Part shown: one piece after another, positions 1 to 9,336 of the stretch
Layout: every line of letters starts with the position of its first letter
How positions within the stretch are numbered: position 1 is the first letter of the stretch
DNA from: Virgibacillus salarius
GTDB taxonomy: Bacteria; Bacillota; Bacilli; Bacillales; Amphibacillaceae
Direction: 5' to 3'
Length of the DNA: 64,000 nucleotides
Assembly (NCBI RefSeq): GCF_039521925.1
Contig: NZ_BAAACY010000006.1
Coordinates: 10,161-74,160 of the forward strand
The notes under the pieces: model-generated
What the model was told of the DNA's origin: nothing
Databases searched by the model: none
What the model saw: the letters and a program-made list of their open reading frames with translations, nothing else
Position numbers and translations under genes: made by a program

Positions 1-48
1 TGTTCATACAAAAGGTCTATATTAGAAGCAGAAGAGGAGGGAAGTGCA

Positions 49-1086
49 ATGTTTCTTGCAATTCGAGAGTTACTATTTGCGAAAACTAGATATATATTAA
101 TTGGTCTCATTATGGTTTTAACGGCTAGTCTAATCTTTATTATTTCGGGGTTAGCTCAAGGTCTATCTGCTGATAATGCGTCCTCGATTCAAGAGTTGCA
201 AGCGGATTTGTTAATCTTAACAAAGGATGCAGAGGGAAAACTTACAAAATCCTTTATTCCAATGGGCGAGGCGCAAGAGATTGTAGACAATCAAGGTGAT
301 GAGCATGCTAGTACTTTAGCCATTCGGATGATGAATGCCACCAGAAATAACAGTCAACAGCAACTAGATATTGCAATGTTTGCAACAGAACCTGATAGTA
401 TGCTGATGCCAAAAATAACGGAAGGAGTTTCTCCAACAAATCAAAAACAAGTAGTAGCCGACACTACATTAAAGCAGGAGGGTGTAAAGCTTGGCGATAA
501 ATTGACAATTGGGGAAGCCTCTTACATTGTGTCAGCTTTTACATCAGGTCAACGATACAGTCATACTCCCGTTGTGTTTATTCATAATCAAGGCTTAGAT
601 CAAGTGAATGCAATTGCTGTACAAGGCGACGCCCATGTAGAAGGGTCATTTGATGTAATGACAAAAGAAGATGCACTTCAGGGGATTCCTAGCTATTCGC
701 AGGAACAGGCATCGCTAAATATGATGATCATTTTCTTATATGTCATTGCTGCATTTGTGCTGGCTGTGTTTTTCTATGTCATCACACTACAAAAAAGGGA
801 ACAGTTTGGGGTGTTAAAAGCATTAGGTGCTAATAACAGCTACTTGATTCAGGGGTTAATGGGGCAAGTAGTATTACTTGCCGTTGTATGTATCGCATTA
901 GGAGCAGCGATTACGGTTGGAATAGGTGCGTTATTCCCTAGTGATATGCCATTTCACCTCGAATTAGTTACAATGCTTAAGCCAGCCATTATTATGATGA
1001 TTGTCTCCTTTATTGGAGCACTGTTATCCCTTTATCAAGTAACGCGAATTGATCCAATTGAAGCAATTGAGGGGGCTGCTGCATAA
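49..1086 (+). CDS. hrtB: HrtB-like FtsX-family ABC transporter permease
   Basis: This is a 345-residue inner-membrane permease of the FtsX/MacB type. There is one N-terminal membrane helix (about residues 15-37), a long extracytoplasmic domain (about 40-225) and three C-terminal helices (about 226-340). It closely resembles my recollection of staphylococcal HrtB: the FIISGLAQGL stretch after the first helix, the SYSQEQASLNMMI segment before helix 2, MPFHL, and the IDPIEAIEGA end. HrtB works with HrtA to export excess heme. A GAGGAGG site lies 7 bases before the ATG. The stop overlaps the start of the ATPase gene, so the two are translationally coupled. Heme as substrate is inferred from similarity; another lipophilic substrate is possible. 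Confidence 0.75.
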   Translation: MFLAIRELLFAKTRYILIGLIMVLTASLIFIISGLAQGLSADNASSIQELQADLLILTKDAEGKLTKSFIPMGEAQEIVDNQGDEHASTLAIRMMNATRNNSQQQLDIAMFATEPDSMLMPKITEGVSPTNQKQVVADTTLKQEGVKLGDKLTIGEASYIVSAFTSGQRYSHTPVVFIHNQGLDQVNAIAVQGDAHVEGSFDVMTKEDALQGIPSYSQEQASLNMMIIFLYVIAAFVLAVFFYVITLQKREQFGVLKALGANNSYLIQGLMGQVVLLAVVCIALGAAITVGIGALFPSDMPFHLELVTMLKPAIIMMIVSFIGALLSLYQVTRIDPIEAIEGAAA

Positions 1087-1745
1087 TGACACTTATTTTA
1101 GATCATGTTACGAAAACTTATACAGATGGTCCAAATCGCTTTAACGCTTTGGATGAAGTATCCTTAGAAGTAAAATCAGGTGAATTTATTGCGATAGTTG
1201 GTCCTTCTGGATCAGGAAAAAGTACGATGTTATCAATTGCCGGGGCACTACTTTCTCCAACAAGTGGGAACGTGCTGTTGGCTGGAGAGAATATTACTGG
1301 ATTATCATCGAAAGAAATAACGAAAAGACGGCTTGAAAAGATTGGGTTTGTGTTTCAAGCTGCTCATTTAGTTCCATATCTCAAGGTAAAAGATCAGTTG
1401 AATATTATTCAAGTGCTTGCCAAGAAACGAGTTAAACATGGGAGTGATTTACTTACTCATTTTGGCTTGCAGCATCGGTTGAATAATTATCCCAATGAGC
1501 TGTCAGGAGGTCAGCGTCAGCGAGTAGCAATTGCTCGTGCACTAATGAACGATCCGCAAATAATTCTTGCTGATGAACCTACTGCAAGCCTTGACTCCAA
1601 GCGAGGTCAGGATGTTGTAAAACTTTTGGCAGGCGAAATTAAAGATCGAAACAAGGCCGGAATTATGGTAACGCATGATGAGCGCGTACTTAGCTATGCA
1701 GATCGAATTGTAACGATTCGCGACGGAAAAATAGTAAAGGATTAA
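1086..1745 (+). CDS. hrtA: HrtA-like ABC transporter ATP-binding protein
   Basis: This 219-residue ATPase should power the permease encoded just upstream, whose TAA overlaps this ATG. The Walker A motif GPSGSGKS is at about residues 38-45, the signature LSGGQRQR at about 140-147 and Walker B ILADEP at about 160-165, followed by the H-loop in MVTHD. The Q-loop neighbourhood FQAAHLVPYLKV resembles staphylococcal HrtA (FQSSHLVPYLKV as I recall it), which is the main reason for proposing heme export. The length is typical of MacB/LolD-type ATPases. Gene order is permease then ATPase, opposite to the hrtAB order I know from staphylococci. A hairpin terminator follows at 1869. Confidence 0.8.
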   Translation: MTLILDHVTKTYTDGPNRFNALDEVSLEVKSGEFIAIVGPSGSGKSTMLSIAGALLSPTSGNVLLAGENITGLSSKEITKRRLEKIGFVFQAAHLVPYLKVKDQLNIIQVLAKKRVKHGSDLLTHFGLQHRLNNYPNELSGGQRQRVAIARALMNDPQIILADEPTASLDSKRGQDVVKLLAGEIKDRNKAGIMVTHDERVLSYADRIVTIRDGKIVKD

Positions 1746-1868
1746 ATAGTAAGAACTGCTCAGCAATAAAAACAACCACTCATATAATAAAAGAACGACC
1801 ACAGTTCCAGCTATGGTCGATAGATACCCATCCTTATGATAGGGATTGGCGTTATCTAATTTAGAAAG

Positions 1869-1913
1869 AAAAAATAGCCCATACCCCTTTGTGGAACAGG
1901 TGGCTATTTTTTT
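1869..1913 (+). terminator. Rho-independent terminator after the HrtBA-like operon
   Basis: AAAAATAGCC pairs with GGCTATTTTT around a loop of about 20 bases and is followed by further T residues. It ends the transcript of the two ABC genes. Confidence 0.75.
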
Positions 1914-2274
1914 GCGTTAAGAATAGCTACAACAACTGAATTAGCGTTACGATCATGCGTTTTATCAATACTATAATGAGTAAGTGTTAATGTATTTAAC
2001 GTTACTATCTACTCTACTTTTGTCCCGTATATAACTGGCAGTAATCCCCCCACTGATTGAAGTTTCACTTTACATCTAACTGTTCTTTTAAAGCAGTAAT
2101 TGATTGGATGTTCAAGAAATGGTTGAAGAACTTACAAAGGTGATGGCATATTTGGCTTAGATAAAAAGAGATGAGTATATGTAGAAAAAGAACGTGAAGA
2201 AAGTAGTTTACTTCTCTTTTGGATTGGTATCAACTACAAATTCTCCACGCTTTAGTTGATTTTGCAATAGATCC
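1914..2274. other. Gene-poor stretch with a repeat copy and a coding remnant
   Basis: This stretch has a short family-1 repeat copy at 2023-2072. On the minus strand at about 2208-2283, overlapping the end of the oxidase gene in another frame, 24 codons remain open and read like the C-terminus of a protein (LFEDLLQNQLKRGEF...PKEK, stop). I do not recognise it; it may be the tail of a deleted gene. Nothing else stands out. Confidence 0.35.
2023..2072 (+). repeat. Family-1 dispersed repeat, short form (copy 1)
   Basis: It carries the left end ATAACTGGCAGTAA followed almost directly by the right end ACTGATTGAAGTTTCACTTTA, without the roughly 100-base middle of full-length copies. Ten copies occur in this window, all in this orientation. 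Confidence 0.85.
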
Positions 2275-3411
2275 TCAAATAATATTTACAAGATCCTTTT
2301 TTGCTTTCTCTTTAACATTTAATCCATTAATCATTTCCAGAACCTGTAACGCACATCCCCATGAAAAAGTGATTCCAGAGCCACCATGTCCATAGTTATG
2401 TATAATGGATGAGTTAGGTACTCTTTCTAAACGAACACTTTTTTCACGGAAAGGCCTTAAACCAGTACGCACAGGTTCATAGGAATCAATAATTGCTTTT
2501 TCAAGCGGAGGGAAGAACGATTTACAACGATTATACATCTCTTCAATTGGTTGATAATTTTCTAAATTAACTTCTAAATCCCATTTATTAAGTTCAGCTA
2601 AACCTCCTAAAAGTAACATGTTTTCCCCTCTAGGAAGGATAAAAATAAAGCCAGGATCTTCACTAATTCCATCATGAGAAATACAATAAGCTTCATCTAA
2701 TTTAGAGAATTGTTGCCCATCATTCACAACTCTAACTAATGCACCACGTAACGGGGTCATGTCATCATCAGTCAATTCAATAGCACCTAAACCTGTACAG
2801 TTTACAATTACATCCACTTGGTATTCCGCTTTTAAATTTTCTTCTTGTTGTTCTAAATTTCCTACAATTTTTTTCATTATAATGTCACAATTTGATTTTT
2901 CAACCTTTTCTTGTAGCCACTTCATGTAGATATCCGTATCAATCATAGGAGCTAACAGCGTATATGCGTCTTTAATACCCATTTCTGGATTAACTCCTTT
3001 TTCTTCAATCAGTGATACACTATGGCGGAAACTACGAACATGTCTTTTTAATTCGTTCATTTTTTTTAAATCTTTAGAGTTATCCTTTATTAAATTTTTA
3101 AAAAAGAAAGTAACATCACGCATGTATACTCCACTTTCTTTGTTTTTAGATAAATCCGAGAATATATTATAAGAGAGTAATGACCATTCTTTTGATATCT
3201 TAATTGAAGCTTCATCTTGGTGGTTTCCACAAACAGCCGGAGGCCACTCCCACAATGCACCTGCGACTACGGAAGTAACTTCAGGAGCGAGCTTTTCTGT
3301 AACTATTTTGACTTGATGTCCTTCATTTTGTAAAATCAATGCTGTAGTTAGCCCTACTACCCCACCACCTATAACTAAAACTTTACTTTTTTCACTATGA
3401 TTTATATTCAC
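2275..3411 (-). CDS. FAD-dependent D-amino-acid oxidase family protein
   Basis: This 378-residue flavoenzyme of the DAO fold probably deaminates D-amino acids (or a related amine) to 2-oxo acids with H2O2. The Rossmann FAD-binding motif is VIGGGVVGL at about residues 13-21. The C-terminal part has RTGLRPFR and then HNYGHGGSGITFSWGCA, a near-perfect match to the D-amino-acid oxidase signature (H-N/H-Y-G-x-G-G-x-G). That signature makes it closer to eukaryote-type DAAO than to ThiO or sarcosine oxidase. The start is GTG, six bases after AAGGAAGTG. It sits alone in a stretch of decayed genes, which is compatible with horizontal acquisition, although I cannot prove that. Confidence 0.8.
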   Translation of the reverse strand: MNINHSEKSKVLVIGGGVVGLTTALILQNEGHQVKIVTEKLAPEVTSVVAGALWEWPPAVCGNHQDEASIKISKEWSLLSYNIFSDLSKNKESGVYMRDVTFFFKNLIKDNSKDLKKMNELKRHVRSFRHSVSLIEEKGVNPEMGIKDAYTLLAPMIDTDIYMKWLQEKVEKSNCDIIMKKIVGNLEQQEENLKAEYQVDVIVNCTGLGAIELTDDDMTPLRGALVRVVNDGQQFSKLDEAYCISHDGISEDPGFIFILPRGENMLLLGGLAELNKWDLEVNLENYQPIEEMYNRCKSFFPPLEKAIIDSYEPVRTGLRPFREKSVRLERVPNSSIIHNYGHGGSGITFSWGCALQVLEMINGLNVKEKAKKDLVNII

Positions 3412-3434
3412 AACATCACTTCCTTATAATTTGT

Positions 3435-3734
3435 TTAACTATTAGAACAATTTGTCACAAAATTATATAACATAGCCCTTTCTAAAATATTGAAGTCTAC
3501 CAATGGGTTTTCTGATAATAGTTCTGCATATTCTGATTTTTGTTGTTATTTTGATTCAAAACGATCGTCCACTACAGAATTGATGTATGAATCAAAATCT
3601 CCTTCTCTCAAAGAATTCAATGAGTCTTTTAGTGATTCTTCAGCCGACTTTAAAGAAGCGCTTACATAGTAAATAAATGCCATCAGTAAAGCTAACGCAG
3701 TGATAGAAACTAAAAACAATTTGCGTGATAACAC
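3435..3734 (-). pseudogene. Broken small membrane-anchored protein with an internal stop
   Basis: A GTG-started frame gives 62 residues: an N-terminal membrane helix (about residues 5-27) and a charged helix with SLKDSLNSLREGDFDSY. It ends at a TAA, but the same frame stays open for 36 more sensible codons (QQKSEYAELLSENPLVDF...) to the next stop at 3435. This suggests one 99-codon gene, or part of a longer one, with a nonsense mutation. The upstream side abuts a dead recombinase, so the original start may be lost. I do not recognise the family; the anchored EEE-rich form resembles small DUF4878-like proteins only loosely. Confidence 0.45.
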
Positions 3735-3737
3735 TCA

Positions 3738-3981
3738 TTTCTTCTAACCGTTGAATAATATTGAGGATATCCACCGTTCTAAACGGGAGATGCTCTCCAC
3801 TACAACTGTATCGCCTTGCCTGATGACATTAAAAAGTTGATGAAGTCCTTTTCAATCTTTAATCGTACCTGTAAACTTCTTCTTAACTATTTTTTACAAT
3901 CATATTGATTAAACATACCAATTTGCCGATCTAAGTTTTGATCAATAGTAGACACCCGAGCCGAGCATAATCAATTATCAT
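3738..3981 (-). pseudogene. Serine recombinase (resolvase/invertase) remnant
   Basis: Read across frames, the minus strand gives the N-terminal catalytic domain of a small serine recombinase. It shows YARVSTIDQNLDRQI with the nucleophile Ser, then KKFTGTIKD, then GLHQLFNVIRQGDTVVVES with ISRLER, and ILNIIQRLEEM. The frame is broken by a 5-base tandem duplication (GCTCG) right before VSTID, by an in-frame TGA after IKD, and by a small indel after SRLER. The C-terminal DNA-binding part is missing. It is a dead copy from a transposon or invertase and shows that mobile DNA once passed here. Confidence 0.75.
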
Positions 3982-4310
3982 TTGTAACCTTCAGTAAACC
4001 TATATATTTTTATTTTACTAGAAGGACTCTTATTGTAAAGGTATTTTTTGGTAATTAATAAATCTTAATAAAATCAAAGTTTAGTAGGATGAAAGAAAGC
4101 GTTACAAAAATACTGGTTTATGGTAATGGCATGTATTAACATGGAGATAAGTTCTAAATCAATCTGGCCAGATTGTTGTATAACATTTTCAAGTACAATA
4201 CATAAATTAGGATATTAGTGAGATTAAATTCTGGTATTAGTCCTAACCTATGTGGTCAAACAATAGGTTTTACAATTTTGACAATAGTAACATTACGAGG
4301 TGGTTTATTA
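3982..4310. other. AT-rich intergenic stretch
   Basis: I see no convincing gene in this 329-base gap between the recombinase remnant and the broken peptidase. It is AT-rich; a promoter for the downstream gene may lie in it, but I could not assign one confidently. Confidence 0.4.
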
Positions 4311-6287
4311 ATGAAAAAGAATGAAAAAACATATCTAAGTATAGAAGAAATTATTTCATTACCAACCTTATCAGGTACAAACATAAGTGATAATGGCAAA
4401 AACGTAGCATTTGTCAAAAAGCCAGCTAACTGGAAAGACAATAAATATCGGAACCATGTATGGATATATGAAAAAGAAAAGGGGCAGTGTTACCCATTAA
4501 CAACTGGTGAAATAGATAGTACATACCCATTATGGTCTCCAGATTCTAGGAATATTGCATACCTTTAGCCCAGTTGGTGATGGGGAGAATAAGACAAATC
4601 AAATCTTTGTTAAGTCGATAGATGGTTATGACGGGGTTCAAATTACTAATGAGAAAGAAGGAGTCAGTAAATTCCAATGGGAGCCTAATGGCAAGGGTTT
4701 TTATTATGTTGCGCAGTTAAAAGAATGCGAGGAGATAAGGAAACGTAAGGAACTGTATGGAGATTTCCGTCATGTAGGTAATGAATATCAGAATAATTGT
4801 TTATGTTACATTGAAATAGATAAAGTGATACAAAATGATAAATATGAACACAAAAATAGCGTTGTTTATCAACTAACTGATGGTAAGGATTTTCATATCC
4901 ATGAATTTGATTTGATATTTCAGATGATGGGAAAAAGGTTGTATTTATAGCTACACCAAGCCCAAATATGGAAGAGTATCTGAATGGAGATCTATACATA
5001 TTAGATATTAAAGCGGAAGAGCTACAAAAGATGCATATAGATAAGTTGTTGGGAGGGAGTGTTTGCTTTTCTCCTGAAGGCAACAAAATATGTTACGCAG
5101 CAAGCATAAGGGAGAAGGATTACTATAAGACCCATATACAAGATATTAATTTAGAAATATATGATATTAATAATGGAGAGCTCATTCAACCTTTTAGCAA
5201 ATTTTGATAGTACGGTAGTTCCATTACGCTGGACAACTAAAGGAATTTTAATTAGATGGCAGAATAAAACTAATTATCTTATTGGGTTACTAGCTGAGGA
5301 TGGCACTGTGGAAATGTTAAGCGAAAAAGTAGATAGTTTTATAATAGATGCTTCTATAACAAGGGATGAAAATCATATATCCTATAATAAGGCTATAACA
5401 AATGAAATCTTTGAAATCTATTTAGACGATACAAAAATAACGAATGAAAATAGCTTTTTCAAAGGAAGGCTTAAATGTAACAGGGAAATAATTTCATGGA
5501 TAAATAGTGATGGTCTTGAAATAGAGGGAGTTTTATCAACCCCAGTAGAGTTTGACACAAATGAAAAGTATCCCTTATTAGTGGTAATCCATGGTGGTCC
5601 AGCTTGGGCATCCTCTCCAATATTTTCAGATTGTTTTAATGAGAAATATCCTATTGAACAGTTTATTGGAAAAGGCTTTATCGTTTTAGAACCAAACTAC
5701 AGGGGAAGTTCTGGTTATGGTAATGAATTCTTGAAAGCTAACTATAGAAAGCTGGGAATTGTTAACTACGATGATGTCATATCTGGAGTAGATAATCTAG
5801 TTGACAAAGGGATTGCAGATAAAGATAGAGTAGGGGTTATGGGATGGAGCAACGGAGGATATATATCAGCCTTCTGTTCAACATTTAGTAGTAGATTTGT
5901 GGCTATTTCAGTTGGAGGTGGAATTACTAATTGGAGTACCCATTATGTAAATACAGATATACCTTACTTTATTAGTATGTATTTAGGAAATAATCCATGG
6001 AATGATCCAGGGATATATACGAAAACATCACCAATGACATATATTAAAACTGCCTGTACTCCCACTTTAATCCAACATGGCGAAAAGGATGTAAGAGTTC
6101 CAACTCCAAATGCATATGAGCTATATCAAGGGTTAAGGGATATGGAAGTTGATACAGAATTAATTATATTTAAAGGAATTATAGTTCAGACCAACCAGGA
6201 ATTAATGTGGCTATTATGAAGCAGAATTTGATGTGGTTTTCACACTATATTCTTGGAGAAAGTATGAAAGATTTTAGGGTTCTATAA
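4311..6287 (+). pseudogene. Frameshifted S9 family peptidase (acylaminoacyl-peptidase type)
   Basis: The four reading frames in series spell one prolyl-oligopeptidase-family protein of about 650 residues with an N-terminal beta-propeller and a C-terminal alpha/beta hydrolase domain. The start ATG at 4311 follows GAGGTGG. Lesions: one extra T near 4565, a 5-base tandem duplication of TTTGA near 4910, one extra T near 5203, and a small deletion near 6180. The Ser motif GWSNGGY and the Asp motif QHGEKDVRV survive. The last lesion removes the expected GH of the catalytic His motif, just before SSDQPGIN. The true C-terminus, in the third frame, ends at 6287. Sequencing error could explain the single-T changes but less easily the duplication and the lost His. 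Confidence 0.8.
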
Positions 6288-6813
6288 TGGATATCCTCAA
6301 AGGATACATAAGGATGAATTTCTAATTTAAGTCGACTTTTAGTCTTTATTGTTTTCGTATCAATCACAGGATTTTTTATACAAATAGATAAGATTTGGAA
6401 CTATTGATGCAGTTTCTATATTATATAGAAGCTATATCTTTCGGGCGAAATCCTTTGCATCGAATCAGATGCACGATGGCTAATTTCTTCGATTACAAAA
6501 TCCTATGCAGTCGAATCGATGGGTTGCTGCATGAGTTTCTTGCTCCCTTCTTTAATATGATTTAAATTATATGTTACTTGGGCAACCCTCTATTCATCTT
6601 CACTTCTTGATATGTAGGATTAACATCTCACTGCTCCTTCTCCTTCTAAAGGCTGAGAAGATTCTACTTCTCCTGACTGTGTTACAACAAACTGCTACGT
6701 GCTACTATTGGTATAGTAATACTATCGACCCTCATACAGATACGTTATACTACATATAAGTATTAATTTTCTAATAACTTAGAATGTAGGTGAAAAAAGA
6801 TAGGAGGAGAGTA
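6288..6813. other. Intergenic region without a recognised gene
   Basis: This gap of about 525 bases lies between the broken and the intact S9 peptidase genes. Around 6430-6530 there are two similar short words (TTTGCATCGAATCAGATGC and ATGCAGTCGAATCGATGG) that look like debris of a structured repeat. The open frames here have poor ribosome sites and no protein-like sequence, so I call none of them. Confidence 0.4.
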
Positions 6814-8604
6814 ATGTTAAATTTTCCAAAGCCAACGGTGGAGCAGTTTTTTCGTACCTATACGATCACAAATTTTACAGTTAGCGGTGATGAGAAGCGG
6901 TTAATATTTACCTCGAATTTAAATGGTAAGATGAATTTATGGGCAATGGATCTACCAGACACATTTCCTTATTTATTTGCCCATCATGATGAAGCTTGTA
7001 GCTTTATCAAGGTTGATCCGAACAATCGATTTGTACTAGCAGGATTTGATAAAGATGGTGATGAAAACCACCATATATATGCATTGCCTGCTGAGGGAGG
7101 TCTGCCACAACCTTTAGTAACAGGAGAGGCATCGGAAAAATATTTCTTTTCGCATTTAAGTGAAGATGGGGAGCGATTATACTATATGACGTCTGAAGAT
7201 AATCCCTCTTTTTTGAATGCGAGAGTCCGAGATCTTCGAACAGATACGGATCAACTTATACATGAAGGGGAGGAATCGCTTACAGAGTTAGCCGCTGTTT
7301 CCAAGGATGAAGAAGCATACGTGTATTTATGTTCGTTCGCAAACACCTATGTAACAGGGTATGTAAAATCTGGAGAGAATAAAAATTACCTCACACCAAA
7401 TCCTGATAAAGTCCATGTTGTATTTGATCCGATATTTACAGATAATCAAACCATCTATTTTTTAACAGATTATGAGAGTGAATATAGTTATCTTGCAAAA
7501 TTTGATTTGGGTTCGAAACAGTTTTCAAAAGTTTTAACGATTGAGAACGAGAGTATACAACTTTTAAAATGGCATAAAGAGAATCAATGCTTTTATTTTA
7601 TTACGGAAAAAGGCGTTACGGATGTGATGTATCGCTATGAAGTAGCAAGCGGTAAGCTCCATACGTTAAAGTCTCCAGTAGATGTAATTGATCAATGTCA
7701 TGTTACAACATCTGGTTCCATCTTTTTATTAGGACGAAGCGCTACAGTGCCTAGTAATATTTTTCAATCCGTGGATGGTGAGGATTGGCAGCAACTTACG
7801 AATAATGGAGTACTTGGTGTAAAAAATGAAGATATGGTTGAACCGGAAATTGTAAACTATTCCTCCTATGATGGAATGGAAATAGAAGCCTTGCTGTTTA
7901 AAGCCCATCCAGAATATGATAACGGTCATACAATTTTCTGGCCACATGGTGGACCACAAGCTTCCGAACGAAAAATGTTTCGTTCAATGTTCCAATGCTT
8001 CTTAAATCGTGGTTATTCAATATTTGCTCCTAATTTCCGAGGCAGCACAGGATACGGAGCCTCTTTTGTGAAAATGGTGGAGCAGGATTGGGGTGAAGGA
8101 CCACGATTGGATTGTGTAGCAGGAGTAGAGTGGCTATTTAACAACAAAATTAGCACTCGAGAGAAGCTCTTTTTAGTAGGAGGCAGCTATGGGGGATACA
8201 TGGCGCTATTATTACATGGACGTCATTCTGAATATTTTAAAGCAGTTGTTGACATATTTGGTCCTTCTGATTTATTTACTTTTGTTAATTCAGTTCCTCC
8301 ACATTGGAAGCCGCTTATGGAACGTTGGTTAGGTGATCCAATTAGGGATGAAGAACGATTTACTAAAGATTCTCCAGTGACTTATTTGGACGGAATGACG
8401 AAGCCCATGCTAGTCATTCAAGGAGCAAAGGATCCCCGCGTTGTAAAAGAAGAATCGGATCAAATTGTTGCCAAGCTTAAGAAACAAGGGCGTGATGTGG
8501 AATATTTAGTATTAGAGGACGAAGGGCATGGCTTCGCAAAAAAAGAAAATGAAATAAACGTATATAAGCGGATGCTTGATTTTCTAGATCAGCATCAATC
8601 CTAA
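6814..8604 (+). CDS. S9 family peptidase (prolyl oligopeptidase/acylaminoacyl-peptidase)
   Basis: This 596-residue cytoplasmic serine peptidase would cut short peptides or acylated amino acids. Residues 1 to about 330 form a beta-propeller with WD-like repeats; the rest is the alpha/beta-hydrolase domain. The nucleophile is Ser458 in GGSYGGY, the Asp lies in QGAKDPRV and the His in DEGHGFAKKEN, so the triad is complete. The oxyanion-side motif PHGGPQA is also present. I chose the ATG at 6814 because TAGGAGGAGAGTA precedes it; an in-frame GTG at 6790 lacks such a site. It stands alone, next to a decayed paralogue, and is followed by a strong terminator. Confidence 0.9.
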   Translation: MLNFPKPTVEQFFRTYTITNFTVSGDEKRLIFTSNLNGKMNLWAMDLPDTFPYLFAHHDEACSFIKVDPNNRFVLAGFDKDGDENHHIYALPAEGGLPQPLVTGEASEKYFFSHLSEDGERLYYMTSEDNPSFLNARVRDLRTDTDQLIHEGEESLTELAAVSKDEEAYVYLCSFANTYVTGYVKSGENKNYLTPNPDKVHVVFDPIFTDNQTIYFLTDYESEYSYLAKFDLGSKQFSKVLTIENESIQLLKWHKENQCFYFITEKGVTDVMYRYEVASGKLHTLKSPVDVIDQCHVTTSGSIFLLGRSATVPSNIFQSVDGEDWQQLTNNGVLGVKNEDMVEPEIVNYSSYDGMEIEALLFKAHPEYDNGHTIFWPHGGPQASERKMFRSMFQCFLNRGYSIFAPNFRGSTGYGASFVKMVEQDWGEGPRLDCVAGVEWLFNNKISTREKLFLVGGSYGGYMALLLHGRHSEYFKAVVDIFGPSDLFTFVNSVPPHWKPLMERWLGDPIRDEERFTKDSPVTYLDGMTKPMLVIQGAKDPRVVKEESDQIVAKLKKQGRDVEYLVLEDEGHGFAKKENEINVYKRMLDFLDQHQS

Positions 8605-8612
8605 GAAAACAC

Positions 8613-8651
8613 AGCTTGTAGTGAGCTAGGAGACTCGCTACAAGCTTTTTT
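8613..8651 (+). terminator. Rho-independent terminator of the S9 peptidase gene
   Basis: AGCTTGTAGTGAG pairs with CTCGCTACAAGCT around an 8-base loop (one G-T pair), followed by TTTTT. Confidence 0.85.
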
Positions 8652-8757
8652 CGTAATCGAATAAAACTTACTCGCTTTTCACAGACATACACCCGACTCC
8701 AATCATCAAAAGCCATCGTATCGTTTTTTACGTTGAAGATCTGTATTATACATCCTC

Positions 8758-8900
8758 TTTATCCCGCATATAACTGGCAGTAAGCCCCCAACCAAGCAAT
8801 AAAGTGAAGTCAATATGGAGAAGAGTGGGAACAACTGCCAGTAAATGTCCGATTGGTTCAACTATCAATCCGAAGCCCCGCGGATTGAAGTTTCACTTTA
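8758..8900 (+). repeat. Family-1 dispersed repeat, full-length form (copy 2)
   Basis: It has the left end CGCATATAACTGGCAGTAAG, the middle AACTGCCAGTAAATGTCCGA that is an inverted match to the left end, and the right end GGATTGAAGTTTCACTTTA. Here the 3' hairpin is CAATCCG / CGGATTG, unlike the C-rich hairpin in other copies, so pairing is kept while sequence changes. Confidence 0.85.
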
Positions 8901-8939
8901 TTCATAGTAGAAGAACATGGTGCATCCTTTATATCATCG

Positions 8940-8984
8940 TTGACCGATATGTCACGATGCGATATAGTCGAGTTGTGACATATC
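8940..8984 (+). promoter_or_regulatory. Promoter with PadR operator dyad
   Basis: The -35 box TTGACC (8940-8945) is separated by 17 bases from the -10 box TATAGT (8963-8968). A perfect 10-base inverted repeat, GATATGTCAC at 8946-8955 and GTGACATATC at 8975-8984, brackets the -10 box. ATGTCAC/GTGACAT is the dyad style known for PadR-family regulators, so the regulator encoded 23 bases further probably represses its own operon. Confidence 0.85.
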
Positions 8985-9006
8985 AAGTAGATAGTAGGTG
9001 GATGTG

Positions 9007-9336
9007 ATGAAGCGTGAGAAACTGCTGAAAAGTTACATACCAATGACAGAGACAGCTTTTTATATTCTTATTTCTTTAATTGAACCAAGACATGGCTATG
9101 GAATCATTAAGCATGTCGAAGAAATAACCAATTATCGAATTCGTCTCGGGTCTGGAACAGTTTACGGTACGTTGACTAAGATGCACCGAGATGGGTTGAT
9201 TAGTGTTTATTCAGACAGTAAACGCAAGAAGATCTATGAAATTACCCAGAAAGGTCAGAATTTATTACAGATAGAAATACAACGGTTAAAAGAATTGCAT
9301 GCTAACGCAATAAAGTATGGGGAGGAGCTATTATGA
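9007..9336 (+). CDS. PadR family transcriptional regulator
   Basis: This 109-residue winged-helix repressor has the PadR core: TAFYILISLIEPRHGYGIIKHV, followed by LGSGTVYGTLTKMHRDGLI and the wing SKRKKIYEITQKG. A short C-terminal helix for dimerisation follows, as in the PadR-s2 group. The ATG at 9007 was chosen because AGGTGG sits just upstream; the GTG at 8998 is part of that site. It is the first gene of an operon with a DUF2812 membrane protein, whose ATG overlaps its stop (ATGA). PadR/DUF2812 pairs are common in Firmicutes, and the operator dyad upstream indicates autoregulation. The inducer is unknown. Confidence 0.9.
   Translation: MKREKLLKSYIPMTETAFYILISLIEPRHGYGIIKHVEEITNYRIRLGSGTVYGTLTKMHRDGLISVYSDSKRKKIYEITQKGQNLLQIEIQRLKELHANAIKYGEELL

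Noticed and set aside
6571..6759. 62-codon open frame before the S9 peptidase
   Set aside because: No ribosome site and low-complexity Leu/Tyr-rich sequence from AT-rich DNA.
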